Positions 17,003 through 25,755 of a stretch of DNA of 64,000 nt are shown piece by piece. Position 1 is the stretch's first letter. Every line of letters begins with the position of its first letter. The translations under genes were made by a program, and so were the position numbers. Under the pieces are notes generated by a model. It saw nothing but the letters and a program-made list of their open reading frames with translations. It made no database searches and was not told where the DNA came from. Origin of the DNA: UBA11574 sp963752565 (GTDB taxonomy: Bacteria; Desulfobacterota; Desulfobacteria; Desulfobacterales; UBA11574); NCBI GenBank assembly GCA_963752565.1, contig CAVVZC010000016.1, positions 11,501 through 75,500 on the forward strand, read 5' to 3'.

Positions 17003-17840
17003 TTAAACTTCATGCTTCTTCCAGACGCTTTCAAGATATTTAAGTGAAGCGTTTAGATGATCATAAGAAAAGACCTCTATGGACACAACGCCTTTAAATC
17101 GTTTCAACATTTCAAGGATAGTCTTTAAATTCGATTTTGACAAAAGATCCAAAGGCTGATGGTCTCGATGTTCGTTGGCTCCGTGGAGATGGACTAATTG
17201 AAGTTCTGTTTTTATACCTGTCAAAAACATCTTTCATCTCCAATCCGTATAAAATCAAATGGCCAAGATCCATGCAGACGGAAAGATTAAAACCCATCAG
17301 GATGTCTTCCACCCATTCAATGGGATAATTTAAAGTTTCGATGGATATTATTCTGCTGTTGATACCGGATGTGCATAACGCTTTTATACCATTGTGCAAA
17401 CGTTCTTTCCATCTTTTAATCCGTTCATTTTCAAAATCGATCTCCTCATATGGCAGGTGGAGGGTATAGGTGGTTGGGGTAAGGGACGCTGTAAGGTCCA
17501 TGACCTTTTTTATGGTATCTATGCCAACGTGTCGTCTTGAGATATCCGGCGCGCTCAGAGATATATCGAGAGGGAGGTGAATATTATAAGAAATATCGTA
17601 TTCATTTGCTAAAGATAGAATCACTTTTATGTCATTATTCGATGGCAGACTGTCCGGTGTACTTTCAAACAAAATCAACTCGATTTCGTCCAGATACGGG
17701 GCAAGCAGTTTAACATTCTTGACATAGCTGTCCGGATATATGAATGAGGTGGTACCAATTTTAAATGGAAACATACCTTTGTATGATTTTGGCAGGGGAG
17801 GGTGCATAATATTAATGACTTCGGTCAACTGGTTCTCCAA
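17003..17840 (-). CDS. cbiR: cobamide-remodelling phosphodiesterase CbiR, broken by a +1 frameshift
   Basis: The first frame (from about 17840) gives an AP-endonuclease-like TIM barrel: FKIGTTSFIYPDSYVKNVKL, ELILFESTPDSLPSN, YNIHLPLDISLS and ISIETLNYPI, then CMDLGHLILYG. The end of the family (LQLVHLHGANEHRDHQPLDL, then GVVSIEVFSYD) lies in the next frame from 17230. Removing one base from the AAAAA run (17213-17209) joins them as VFDRYKTELQLVHLHG. CbiR cleaves the nucleotide loop of cobamides so the base can be swapped. It is the sixth gene of the second riboswitch operon, 130 bp after cobS. The start is uncertain: TTG 17840, TTG 17828 (GGAG nearby) or ATG 17807. Whether it is active depends on whether the extra A is real. 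Confidence 0.8.
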
Positions 17841-17970
17841 AGGAGCCGGGTTTTTGGTTTTTATTAGAAGCTAAGCTGAATAAATTGCCTAAAGTTTGAA
17901 GTGCCTAAAATGCCTAAAGTTATAAATATGGATGAAGGCTTTTTTAATAAATCTTAAGGTTTTTTTAATT

Positions 17971-18687
17971 TTATAGTGAAGCAAATAGAAAAAGGAGCGA
18001 CTCGGTGACTTCGGTCATGGCGCCCAGCATGTCACCGGTAATGCAACCCATACGTTTTTTGTAATACAATATGATAGTGATGGTCAAAACTGTAAAAATA
18101 AGGTTAAGCCAGATTCCTTTCCAACCAAGAAACATGGAGAGTGTTATCGGGACCAACATCCATTGGAAAGCAGACAGTTTTAAAGGTTGGCCAAAAAGAT
18201 CATATCCGGTACCACCGTCGGGCCTTCCATACTCTAGAAAACGTACACCGAATATCATACCACTTCGGGCAAAGGCAGGGATAAGCACCAGCAAGAGCGT
18301 CCGGTGATGAGTTATATGCATGATACCGCCCCATTTGACGGCCAAGGCGCAAATAATGGTCACAAGTCCCATAACACCGATGCGGCTGTCCTTCATAATC
18401 ATCAGTGCTTTTTCTTTGCTTCTGTGTCCTAAAACACCGTCGGCCGTATCTCCCAGTCCGTCCAGGTGAAGTGCAGCGGTAATGATAACCAGCAGGACAA
18501 CATCGAGAACCGCGGTTATTGGTGTCGGCCAAAAATTTAGGGCGATATAATCAAAAATAGACAACAAGCCACCGATAATTATGCCCACAACAGGAAAAAA
18601 CGGCACCATTCCTTTGGGATCATAAATAGCTGATTTACCCAAAGGTATGATGGTTAAAAATTGCAATGCAGCGATTAAGCGTTTCAT
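17971..18687 (-). CDS. cobS: adenosylcobinamide-GDP ribazoletransferase (cobalamin synthase)
   Basis: A protein of 238 aa with several membrane helices. The family signature ALHLDGLGDTADGVLGHRSK followed by MKDSRIGVMG near residues 75-110 holds the Asp residues that bind metal. It joins adenosylcobinamide-GDP with alpha-ribazole (phosphate) at the inner membrane, the last step of nucleotide-loop assembly. It overlaps cobU by 4 bp. After cbiR, the gap 17841-17970 holds three TGCCTAAA units of no known role. Confidence 0.95.
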   Translation of the reverse strand: MKRLIAALQFLTIIPLGKSAIYDPKGMVPFFPVVGIIIGGLLSIFDYIALNFWPTPITAVLDVVLLVIITAALHLDGLGDTADGVLGHRSKEKALMIMKDSRIGVMGLVTIICALAVKWGGIMHITHHRTLLLVLIPAFARSGMIFGVRFLEYGRPDGGTGYDLFGQPLKLSAFQWMLVPITLSMFLGWKGIWLNLIFTVLTITIILYYKKRMGCITGDMLGAMTEVTESLLFLFASL

Positions 18688-19202
18688 TTTATTTCTACAG
18701 GAATACCGGCCACCATCCAGATAACGCGGTCAACGCAGGTTGCTAATTTCTGATTGGCAAATCCAGTAATGTCTCTAAACAGCCTGGCCAATTTGTTCTC
18801 AGGAACAATACCGGTTCCCACCTCGTTTGATACCAAAATCACCGGGCATTCTGATGTTTCAATGGATTGGGTCAGTTTTTGAATATGGTTGTCAATGTTT
18901 TCCGGTTTATCGTCGTCCAAGATAAGATTGTTGATCCACAGCGTCAGACAGTCCACAAGTATCACATGACCTTCTATACCGTTTTTATGGATGGTCTCAG
19001 GCAAAAAAAATGGTACTTCAAGGGTTTCCCAAGCGCTGCTTCTTTGTTGTTGATGACGCAACACTCGCTGTTCCATTTCTTTGTCCCGGGGTATGCAGGT
19101 TGCGAGAAAGATCTTTTGTCCGGGAATCTGTTCCGCCAAATGAAGCGCATGGCTGCTTTTGCCACTCCTGCATCCACCGAGAACGAGAATTGTTTCTTTC
19201 AC
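18684..19202 (-). CDS. cobU: bifunctional adenosylcobinamide kinase / adenosylcobinamide-phosphate guanylyltransferase
   Basis: A protein of 172 aa, the standard CobU size. P-loop LGGCRSGKSSHA is at residues 7-18; the guanylylation-site His lies in VLRHQQQRSSAWETLE; VDCLTLWINNL and VSNEVGTGIVPENKLARLFR complete the family pattern. It phosphorylates cobinamide and adds GMP, giving the substrate of CobS. As it can use AdoCbi-phosphate, the product of CbiR cleavage, the operon forms a full remodelling loop. It starts 3 bp after btuD. Confidence 0.95.
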   Translation of the reverse strand: MKETILVLGGCRSGKSSHALHLAEQIPGQKIFLATCIPRDKEMEQRVLRHQQQRSSAWETLEVPFFLPETIHKNGIEGHVILVDCLTLWINNLILDDDKPENIDNHIQKLTQSIETSECPVILVSNEVGTGIVPENKLARLFRDITGFANQKLATCVDRVIWMVAGIPVEIK

Positions 19203-19205
19203 AAA

Positions 19206-20006
19206 TTACTCCCTAATTGAATATTTCCGGGGAACCAAGGTCACCCGTGGGCTTTTGCCGAGAGGGCTTTCGTCCACCAAAAGTGTGCATCCATAAGCTG
19301 CTTCCAGAGTCTGGTAGGTGATCACATCATCCGGAAGCCCCTGACACAGAACCTGGCCATTATGCAGCAGAAGCAAATGATCGGCATACATGGCCGCAAG
19401 ATTGACATCGTGGGATACCATCACAACGGTAATGCCCTTTTCTGTTTTAAGTTGTTCCATCAAGTCCATTATTCGAACCTGATAGGCAAGGTCTAAAGAT
19501 GCTGTGGGCTCATCCAGAAGTATAATATCGGGTTCCTGACAAATGGCCCTTGCAATAAAGACCCGTTGCTGCTCTCCGCCGCTTAGCTGGTCCAGTTTTC
19601 GATGTGCCAGATTTTCCAAACCGGTAAAAGCGATGGCTTGATTTGCAATTTCCAGATCATTTTCTTCCTCGAGTCCCAAAATGCCAAGATAGGGCGACCG
19701 TCCCATGAGCACAATCTCGGTTACGGTAAAGGGAATATCTGCAAACGTCATCTGAGGAACAAATGCAATGGTTCGTGCTAAAGCTTTGCGATGATACTGA
19801 TCGATGGAGCGATTCAGGATCTTTAACTCACCGTTTCGAGGTTTTAGAATTCCGGATATTATTTTCATCAATGTGGTTTTGCCTGAGCCGTTGGGACCGA
19901 TGATAATAAAAAAATCTTGCTTTGGTACCTGAAATGAAACATTTCTGAGAACCAGGTCTTCTCCAAATGAATGACTCAGATTTTTTGCAGTAATTGCCCT
20001 ATTCAT
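19206..20006 (-). CDS. btuD: cobalamin/iron-siderophore-type ABC transporter ATPase (BtuD-like)
   Basis: A protein of 266 aa with Walker A GPNGSGKT at residues 38-45, the Q-loop FVPQMTF, the signature LSGGEQQRV, Walker B DIILLDEP and the switch VSHDVN. It drives uptake through BtuC from the cytoplasmic side. It overlaps btuC by 4 bp. The riboswitch and the corrinoid genes after it point to corrinoid rather than iron siderophore import. Confidence 0.92.
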   Translation of the reverse strand: MNRAITAKNLSHSFGEDLVLRNVSFQVPKQDFFIIIGPNGSGKTTLMKIISGILKPRNGELKILNRSIDQYHRKALARTIAFVPQMTFADIPFTVTEIVLMGRSPYLGILGLEEENDLEIANQAIAFTGLENLAHRKLDQLSGGEQQRVFIARAICQEPDIILLDEPTASLDLAYQVRIMDLMEQLKTEKGITVVMVSHDVNLAAMYADHLLLLHNGQVLCQGLPDDVITYQTLEAAYGCTLLVDESPLGKSPRVTLVPRKYSIRE

Positions 20007-21013
20007 CTGCTGGATCTTTTCAATAAATAGATAAACAGCGGTGCACCGATTATGGCAGTTATAACACCGGCAGGCATCTCCCCCTGTTCTGGAAGTGTTC
20101 GTGCCAGTAAATCACAAAAAACCATATAGGTGCCCCCGCCAAATACACATGCCGGGACCAGCACCCGATGATCCGGACCAAAAACAAGCCGGAGCATATG
20201 CGGCATGACAAGACCGACAAATCCCACAAGGCCACAGTATGACACTGTTGCGCTGACCATAAATGACGTCGCCACTAAAAGCGTAAACGTTACCGCTTTT
20301 ATGTTTACGCCCAGTGTCTGTGCCATTTCCTTTCCCATGAGAAGCAGATTCATCGGGTTGGAAAGCCAGAAAACAAGAAAAAAACAGGGTAAGAGTGTTG
20401 CAGCAAGAATTCCCACATGTTTCATATCTACCATGGAAAGATCCCCCATCAGCCAGAAGATAATGTTGTGGAGTCTGGAATCCTGGGTCATGGAAACTAA
20501 AAACATAATCACTGCCGCGCAAAATGCATTCACCATCACTCCTGAAAGCAGTAGTGCATCTTTTTTCAGGATCGTTTGTCCGGAAGACATGGCCAGTATT
20601 AAAAGAAGTGTAGCGATACTTCCGGTAAAAGCTGTAAGACTTACGCCAGGGAATCGGGAAAAGCCCATGAGGATGCCGATAATTGCCCCGATAGCCGAAC
20701 CTCCTGAAATACCAAGAATATACGGTTCTGCCAGCGGGTTGCGAAGCAAGGCCTGAAAAACAAGGCCTCCCAGAGAAAGTGCAGCGCCCACCAGAGCAGC
20801 CAGAAGCACCCTCGGAAAGCGGATTTGCCAGATAATCGTATGCAACATGGAATCCGGTTTTTTTGTACCCAACAAGTTTTGAAAGACATCCCTGATTCCA
20901 CTATCGGTCGATCCCATGGAAATTCCCAGAACCATGGCAAAACCTAGTAATAGTATCAGCAAAGATGACGCTGTTACGACTCGTTTGATAAGAAAAGGTG
21001 TTTTGGTATTCAC
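20003..21013 (-). CDS. btuC: ABC transporter permease of the BtuC/FecCD family
   Basis: A protein of 336 aa with about ten membrane helices. The FecCD pattern is clear: RFPRVLLAALVGAALSLGG, LGISGGSAIGAIIG and GLVGFVGLVMPHMLR, the last being the ATPase-coupling loop. It forms the inner-membrane corrinoid channel with BtuD and BtuF. It overlaps btuF by 4 bp and btuD by 4 bp. Confidence 0.93.
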   Translation of the reverse strand: MNTKTPFLIKRVVTASSLLILLLGFAMVLGISMGSTDSGIRDVFQNLLGTKKPDSMLHTIIWQIRFPRVLLAALVGAALSLGGLVFQALLRNPLAEPYILGISGGSAIGAIIGILMGFSRFPGVSLTAFTGSIATLLLILAMSSGQTILKKDALLLSGVMVNAFCAAVIMFLVSMTQDSRLHNIIFWLMGDLSMVDMKHVGILAATLLPCFFLVFWLSNPMNLLLMGKEMAQTLGVNIKAVTFTLLVATSFMVSATVSYCGLVGFVGLVMPHMLRLVFGPDHRVLVPACVFGGGTYMVFCDLLARTLPEQGEMPAGVITAIIGAPLFIYLLKRSSR

Positions 21014-21930
21014 TGGATTTTTTCAACAAGCTCCGGGTGAATCAGCCGTATTAATAGTTCGAGACCGTCCACCAGTCGGGGCGTGGGACGGTCGAAAAAA
21101 TTGGAATCTTCAACATAAATGCGCCGGTTTCGAACTGCGGGCATATTGGGCCATTTTTCCCATTCGGCCTTGACCTTTTCAAATACCGCACTTCTTGCCA
21201 TGGACGTGATGATAATGATTTCCGGTGAGAGTGCCAGAACCTTTTCACGACTATACCGGGGATACGGTATGAGTCCCGCTGCAAGGTTTGTCCCTCCGGC
21301 TAAAACAATGAGTTCATGGATAAAGGTGTGGGTCCCCACGGACACGATGGGAGAAACACCGATTTGAAAAAAGACCCTGGGACGATGTGTGGCCATTGCA
21401 ACCATAGACTTTACCTTTTGAATCCTCAAATCCATGTTCTGAACCAGTTGATTAGCTCGACCTTTGGCATTGAGAAGAGTGCCGATTTCCAGAACTGTTT
21501 TCATGATGGTTTCTAAATTATTAGGGTCCACGGCATATACGGGTATTTTCAAAGACTCGAGCCGCTGCGCAATCACTCTTGGATTGCCGTCTTTGATTGC
21601 AATGCAAAGATCCGGTTTCAAGGCCACTATTTTCTCCAGATCGAGATGAACATAAGAACCGACCTTAGGGAGTTTTACGGCTTCAGGGGGAAAATCACTG
21701 TACGTTGTCACTCCTTGTAAACGGTGACCTTGATCCAAAGCAAAAACAATCTCGGTGATACTTGGGGCAAGAGATACCACCCGATAAGGTTTATCCGGAA
21801 CCGCGACGTGTCGTCCCAACTGATCTGTTATGGTTTTGGCAGCAGATGGTGCTCCCGCTGAAATTAAAATCAATACCGTTATAATGAAAACGATCGTTAT
21901 GTATCTGAATGTTATCAATTCTTTGCTCAA
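21010..21930 (-). CDS. btuF: periplasmic corrinoid-binding protein (BtuF-like)
   Basis: The periplasmic binding fold is seen in RVVSLAPSITEIVFALDQG, GVTTYSDFPPEAVKLPKVG, and the C-terminal RNRRIYVEDSNFFDRPTPRL. A signal sequence (TIVFIITVLILISAGAPSAA) lies near the start. The frame is open up to ATG 21996, but that stretch is the riboswitch terminator, so I place the start at TTG 21930 inside the T-run or TTG 21918; neither has a strong ribosome-binding site. It delivers corrinoid to BtuCD. It is the first gene of the second operon. Confidence 0.88.
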   Translation of the reverse strand: MSKELITFRYITIVFIITVLILISAGAPSAAKTITDQLGRHVAVPDKPYRVVSLAPSITEIVFALDQGHRLQGVTTYSDFPPEAVKLPKVGSYVHLDLEKIVALKPDLCIAIKDGNPRVIAQRLESLKIPVYAVDPNNLETIMKTVLEIGTLLNAKGRANQLVQNMDLRIQKVKSMVAMATHRPRVFFQIGVSPIVSVGTHTFIHELIVLAGGTNLAAGLIPYPRYSREKVLALSPEIIIITSMARSAVFEKVKAEWEKWPNMPAVRNRRIYVEDSNFFDRPTPRLVDGLELLIRLIHPELVEKIQ

Positions 21931-21961
21931 AAAAAAACCGGACCGAAATACATCGATCCGG
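21929..21961 (-). terminator. Rho-independent terminator of cobalamin riboswitch 2
   Basis: On the minus strand CCGGATCGA, a short loop and TCGGTCCGG are followed by nine T (21937-21929). The stem is nearly identical to that of riboswitch 1. The T-run directly abuts the likely start of btuF, so termination would remove the start codon region itself. Confidence 0.85.
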
Positions 21962-22021
21962 GAATGTCCCTTTTTATCCTCAAGATCATTTGACACCTCA
22001 TATCCTCGAAGGCTTCAGCCT

Positions 22022-22358
22022 CTGCCCAGGCAGGTCTTCTGACTTTCCCGCCCTATTAGCGACCTTCCCATCTTTAATTATAAGACAGTGGCACATCAAG
22101 GAGATCATTGAAAAACGCCCCATTTTGCCCAATTCCTGTGTCAGACTCAAATTTAAATCCTCGAAATACTCAATGTATTCCTATGGTTTAAATTTTCGTC
22201 TTCCTAAGACTTGAACAAAATTGACCATTTTTCAAAGATCTCAATGCTAAGAGGGTTCCTTTTTCCAGTAAAATTTAGAAAAAGGTGGGATTACAGCGGC
22301 GGGCCCGTCCCCGAATTTCACGGGGTTCCCTATTAAACTCTCACGAGCACCTGAACAG
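22022..22358 (-). promoter_or_regulatory. cobalamin riboswitch 2 with a 142-bp repeat inserted in the aptamer
   Basis: The conserved blocks match riboswitch 1: P1 (22358-22350 with 22030-22022, all nine pairs possible with G-U), AATAGGGAACCCC, GACGGGCCCGCCGCTGTAA, the B12 box GCCACTG near 22091, and GGGAAGG, AGTCAGAAGACCTG. Between GGAACCCTCTTAGCATT and CTTGATGTGCCACTG an inverted-repeat element (22242-22101) is inserted, where riboswitch 1 has GGAACCCTTTTGGCCATT joined directly to GTACGCCACTG. Without the insert, its length (195 nt) is close to riboswitch 1 (188 nt). Confidence 0.92.
22101..22242 (-). repeat. 142-bp inverted-repeat element (copy 1), inside riboswitch 2
   Basis: The ends are GAGATCATTGAAAAACG (22101-) and, on the other strand, GAGATCTTTGAAAAATGG, about 17 bp of imperfect terminal inverted repeat. 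An internal palindrome surrounds AATACTCAATGTATT, flanked by AAATTTAAA and TTTAAATTT. It carries no gene. The same element, in the opposite orientation and of the same length, is at 60587-60728, and a longer variant is at 39604-39800. Confidence 0.85.
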
Positions 22359-22366
22359 ATCTATTC

Positions 22367-22395
22367 AAGTAATTAAAAAACAGCATTAAAGTCAA
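22367..22395 (-). promoter_or_regulatory. sigma-70-type promoter of riboswitch 2 transcript
   Basis: On the minus strand TTGACT (22395-22390), a 17-nt spacer and TTACTT (22372-22367) lie 9 bp before the P1 helix. It has the same -35 box and spacing as the promoter of riboswitch 1. Confidence 0.6.
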
Positions 22396-22521
22396 GGAAT
22401 TTGTTCAAAGTCATGTTCTTTGACCATAATGTCCGTTGAATATAACCCTATCTCCTCGTTTTATAAAAAACTTCCTATTTAAATATCCTTATAGTATGAT
22501 CTCAACCGAGGTATACATCCA

Positions 22522-25500
22522 ATGAACGGCCTTAATATAGTTACAAGCAACTGCATGGAAACCCTTGCCGAACAATTGGCACTCTACGTAAGAGCGCCGC
22601 TTTCTTCACCGTTATCTCCAGAGATTATTGTCGTTCAGAGCAGAGGAATGGAGCGTTGGGTAGCCATGGAGCTTGCCAGACATAACGGCATCTGCGCAAA
22701 CTGTTTTTTCCCTTTTCCCAACACATTTTTGCAGGAAATGTTTAATAAAACGATCCCGGATCTACCCGAAGAATCTTCCTTTGATCCTTTGACAATGACA
22801 TTCAAGATCATGAAGGTTCTTCCTGAATGTATCCACTTGTCCGGTTTTGAAAGTTTAAAACGTTATCTTGTTGATGAGAACACCGGGATGAAACTGTTTC
22901 AGATTTCGAAAAGAATCGCTGATCTGTTTGACCAGTATCTTGTTTTCAGGCCCGAGATGATATTCAATTGGGAAAAAGGAAGGGACCATCACTGGCAGGC
23001 ATATCTATGGCGTATGCTTTCGTCCGGAAAGGAACACTTGCATCGCGCCGGACTCTGGAAGGCTTTTGTAGAAAAGGTTAGAAAATCACCAGCTCAGATA
23101 GAGCATTTCCCCGACCGTGTTTCCATATTCGGGATATCTTATTTGCCACTTTTTCATCTTAAGGCTTTTGCTGAAATATCACGCCATTCTCTGGTGAATC
23201 TTTTTCTAATGAACCCTTGTAAAGAGTACTGGGGAGATATTGTTTCCGGTCGGGAGACCAGAAAGATAAGGGAAAAACACACTCGATCAAATGACATCTC
23301 AGAAGATCTTTATCTTGCAGAAGGACATCGGATGCTGGCTTCCATGGGGACTTTGGGTAGAAACTTTAATTCACTGATTAGTGATCTCGACAGTCGGGTT
23401 TTCGAACTGTTCAAAGAGAATCAAGGCCATACAATTCTTGAGAAAATCCAGTCGGATATTTTAAGTTTAAAAAGCAGGCAGTTTTCTTTCCCTTCACCCA
23501 ACACCCACGACCCATCCCCTACGATTGATTCCTCTATTCAGATTCATTCCTGCCACAGTGCAATGCGGGAAATTGAGGTTCTTCACGACAATCTTCTTGC
23601 CATGTTTGAAGAAGACCCGGATCTGTTGCCCAAAGACATCGTTGTCATGACACCCGATATCCATTTATATGCTCCATTTGTTCATGCCGTGTTCGGAGCA
23701 CAGATAGATGAAAATAATCGGATTCCATTCACAATTGCGGATCAGAGCATCATGAAAGAAAGTCGCATTATTGAAGGATTCATGTCGATACTCGATCTTG
23801 AAAACAGTCGGATGAGTGTAAACCGTGTCATGGTATTGCTTGAGTTGCCGGAAATTAAAGAAAAATTTGGCATATCAGAATCGGAAATCAAAATCTTGGA
23901 ACGCTGGATCAAAGACACCAATATCCGGTGGGGAATCGATGCAGAACACCGGCGCAATCTTGGTCTTCCGGTTTTTTCGGAGAACACCTGGAAGGCCGGA
24001 ATTGAGAGACTACTATTAGGATATGCAATGCCGGGTTTCGGGTGTAAAATGTTCTCCGGAATTCTTCCTTACGATCATATCGAGGGTGGTGAGGTAAAGA
24101 CTTTAGGTAAATTTATTGGGTTTTTAGACCGGCTTGTCAACAGTGTGGATTCTCTAAATCAGGCCAAAACATTAAGTGGCTGGAGTCAGGTTTTTTCAGA
24201 TATTATCGAACAGTTTTTTACCCCGGAGCAAGACTCAGAACCTGAGATCCAGATTCTCAGGATTATTTTGGATGATATGTCTAAAAAAGAAGCATTATCC
24301 GGGTTTGATAAATCCATAAAAATCGATGTCGCAAAATCTTTTCTGGGAGGTCTTCTTGAGGATAAACAGCTTCGCAGGGGATTTATTTCCGGCGGTGTGA
24401 CGTTTTGCGCTATGCTCCCCATGAGAAGTATCCCTTTTAAAGTCGTCTGTCTCGTGGGGATGAACACCGATGCCTTCCCACGCGAGACAAAAACACTTGA
24501 ATTCGACCTTATGGCAAAACATCCGAGGGTCGGTGATCGAAACAGAAGAAATGACGACAAGTATCTTTTTCTGGAAGCCCTTTTATCCGCAAGAAATAAA
24601 TTCTATATCAGTTATGTCGGCCAGAGCATCCAGGATAACGCCAGGATGCCACCTTCTGTCCTTGTGAGTGAACTCATAGATTGTATCAAAGAAGGATTTG
24701 GACTTTCAGAAGAGCAGGTGGTCATTTTTCATCGGCTTCAAGCATTTTCACCGGAATATTTTAAAAGCTACAGCAAGCTATTCAGCTACTCTTACGAAAA
24801 TTTTATCGCAAGCTCAAAAATGTTTAACCGTCAAGAAGCGCCTTCTTTGATTTCAACCAAGCTGCCCGAACTCGACAAAGAATGGAAAGACCTTTCCATT
24901 AAGGCGTTAAACACCTTTTTCAATAATCCTGCAAAATATCTACTTGAAAAACGACTGGGAATATATCTGCTTGAGAGAGCAGATGTCCTTGATGAAAGAG
25001 AAAACTTCCGCTTAGATCATCTTGGAAAATATACGCTGGATCAGGAACTTGTGACAACAAGACTCTCAGGATCAAGTCTGAAAGATATTTATCCGCTGAT
25101 AAAAGCCTCCGGAGAACTCCCTCATGGTAAAGTGGGAGAATATATTTACAATGATATGAGTTTGGATGCCGAAGATTTTGTTCGAAAAATTAAAGACCAC
25201 ACCAAGGGCCATCGCCTTGAAGGCCTGGATGTTGAACTTGACATTGCAGGCTTTAGGATATTCGATCATGTTACGGATGTTTATGAAAACGGTCTGGTCA
25301 AAACCATATATGCAAATACGAAACCAAAATATCTATTGAATACTTGGGTATATCATCTTATTGTATGTGTTTTACTTGAAGATAAACGCTCTGTGCAGAG
25401 CTTTTTGCTATGCAAAGATGCCGTCTGGAAATTTACACCTGTTTCAAGTGCTTTAGATATCTTAAAATACCTGCTCAATATTTACTGGACGGGAATGTCA

Positions 25501-25755
25501 GAGCCGTTGCACTTTTTCCCTGTATCGTCTTTTGAATATGTTTGTAAGATATTGCTGAAGAATCGAACACAGCTGGCAGCCTTAAAAGCTGCAAAAAGAA
25601 AATGGAGTGGAAGTGATTTTTCACGGGGAGAGTCAAAAGATCCATATTTTGAGCGTTGTTTTGGCAAAAACGATCCTTTGGATAAGGATTTTGAAAAAAT
25701 CTCAATGAAAATTTATTCACCCTTGCTGAATCATTGCAACAAATATCTTGCTTAA
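22522..25755 (+). CDS. recC: exodeoxyribonuclease V gamma subunit
   Basis: A protein of 1077 aa, close to the usual RecC size. It begins NGLNIVTSNCMETLAEQLAL and has VVQSRGMERWVAMELA, the typical RecC opening (vqSpgm.rWl...lA), then IFGISYLPLFHL, GGVTFCAMLPMRSIPFKVVC and GMNTDAFPR, all recognised RecC blocks, and a C-terminal nuclease-like fold. RecC scans for Chi and binds the 3' strand in the RecBCD repair helicase. The start ATG 22522 has a GAGG 14 nt upstream. Unusually neither recB nor recD follows; next to the stop lies an unrelated ABC-exporter fragment. Confidence 0.92.
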   Translation: MNGLNIVTSNCMETLAEQLALYVRAPLSSPLSPEIIVVQSRGMERWVAMELARHNGICANCFFPFPNTFLQEMFNKTIPDLPEESSFDPLTMTFKIMKVLPECIHLSGFESLKRYLVDENTGMKLFQISKRIADLFDQYLVFRPEMIFNWEKGRDHHWQAYLWRMLSSGKEHLHRAGLWKAFVEKVRKSPAQIEHFPDRVSIFGISYLPLFHLKAFAEISRHSLVNLFLMNPCKEYWGDIVSGRETRKIREKHTRSNDISEDLYLAEGHRMLASMGTLGRNFNSLISDLDSRVFELFKENQGHTILEKIQSDILSLKSRQFSFPSPNTHDPSPTIDSSIQIHSCHSAMREIEVLHDNLLAMFEEDPDLLPKDIVVMTPDIHLYAPFVHAVFGAQIDENNRIPFTIADQSIMKESRIIEGFMSILDLENSRMSVNRVMVLLELPEIKEKFGISESEIKILERWIKDTNIRWGIDAEHRRNLGLPVFSENTWKAGIERLLLGYAMPGFGCKMFSGILPYDHIEGGEVKTLGKFIGFLDRLVNSVDSLNQAKTLSGWSQVFSDIIEQFFTPEQDSEPEIQILRIILDDMSKKEALSGFDKSIKIDVAKSFLGGLLEDKQLRRGFISGGVTFCAMLPMRSIPFKVVCLVGMNTDAFPRETKTLEFDLMAKHPRVGDRNRRNDDKYLFLEALLSARNKFYISYVGQSIQDNARMPPSVLVSELIDCIKEGFGLSEEQVVIFHRLQAFSPEYFKSYSKLFSYSYENFIASSKMFNRQEAPSLISTKLPELDKEWKDLSIKALNTFFNNPAKYLLEKRLGIYLLERADVLDERENFRLDHLGKYTLDQELVTTRLSGSSLKDIYPLIKASGELPHGKVGEYIYNDMSLDAEDFVRKIKDHTKGHRLEGLDVELDIAGFRIFDHVTDVYENGLVKTIYANTKPKYLLNTWVYHLIVCVLLEDKRSVQSFLLCKDAVWKFTPVSSALDILKYLLNIYWTGMSEPLHFFPVSSFEYVCKILLKNRTQLAALKAAKRKWSGSDFSRGESKDPYFERCFGKNDPLDKDFEKISMKIYSPLLNHCNKYLA

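Noticed and set aside
21930..21996. ATG 21996 as the start of btuF
   Set aside because: Residues 1-22 would be encoded by the riboswitch terminator stem and its approach; the same stem occurs untranslated in riboswitch 1.
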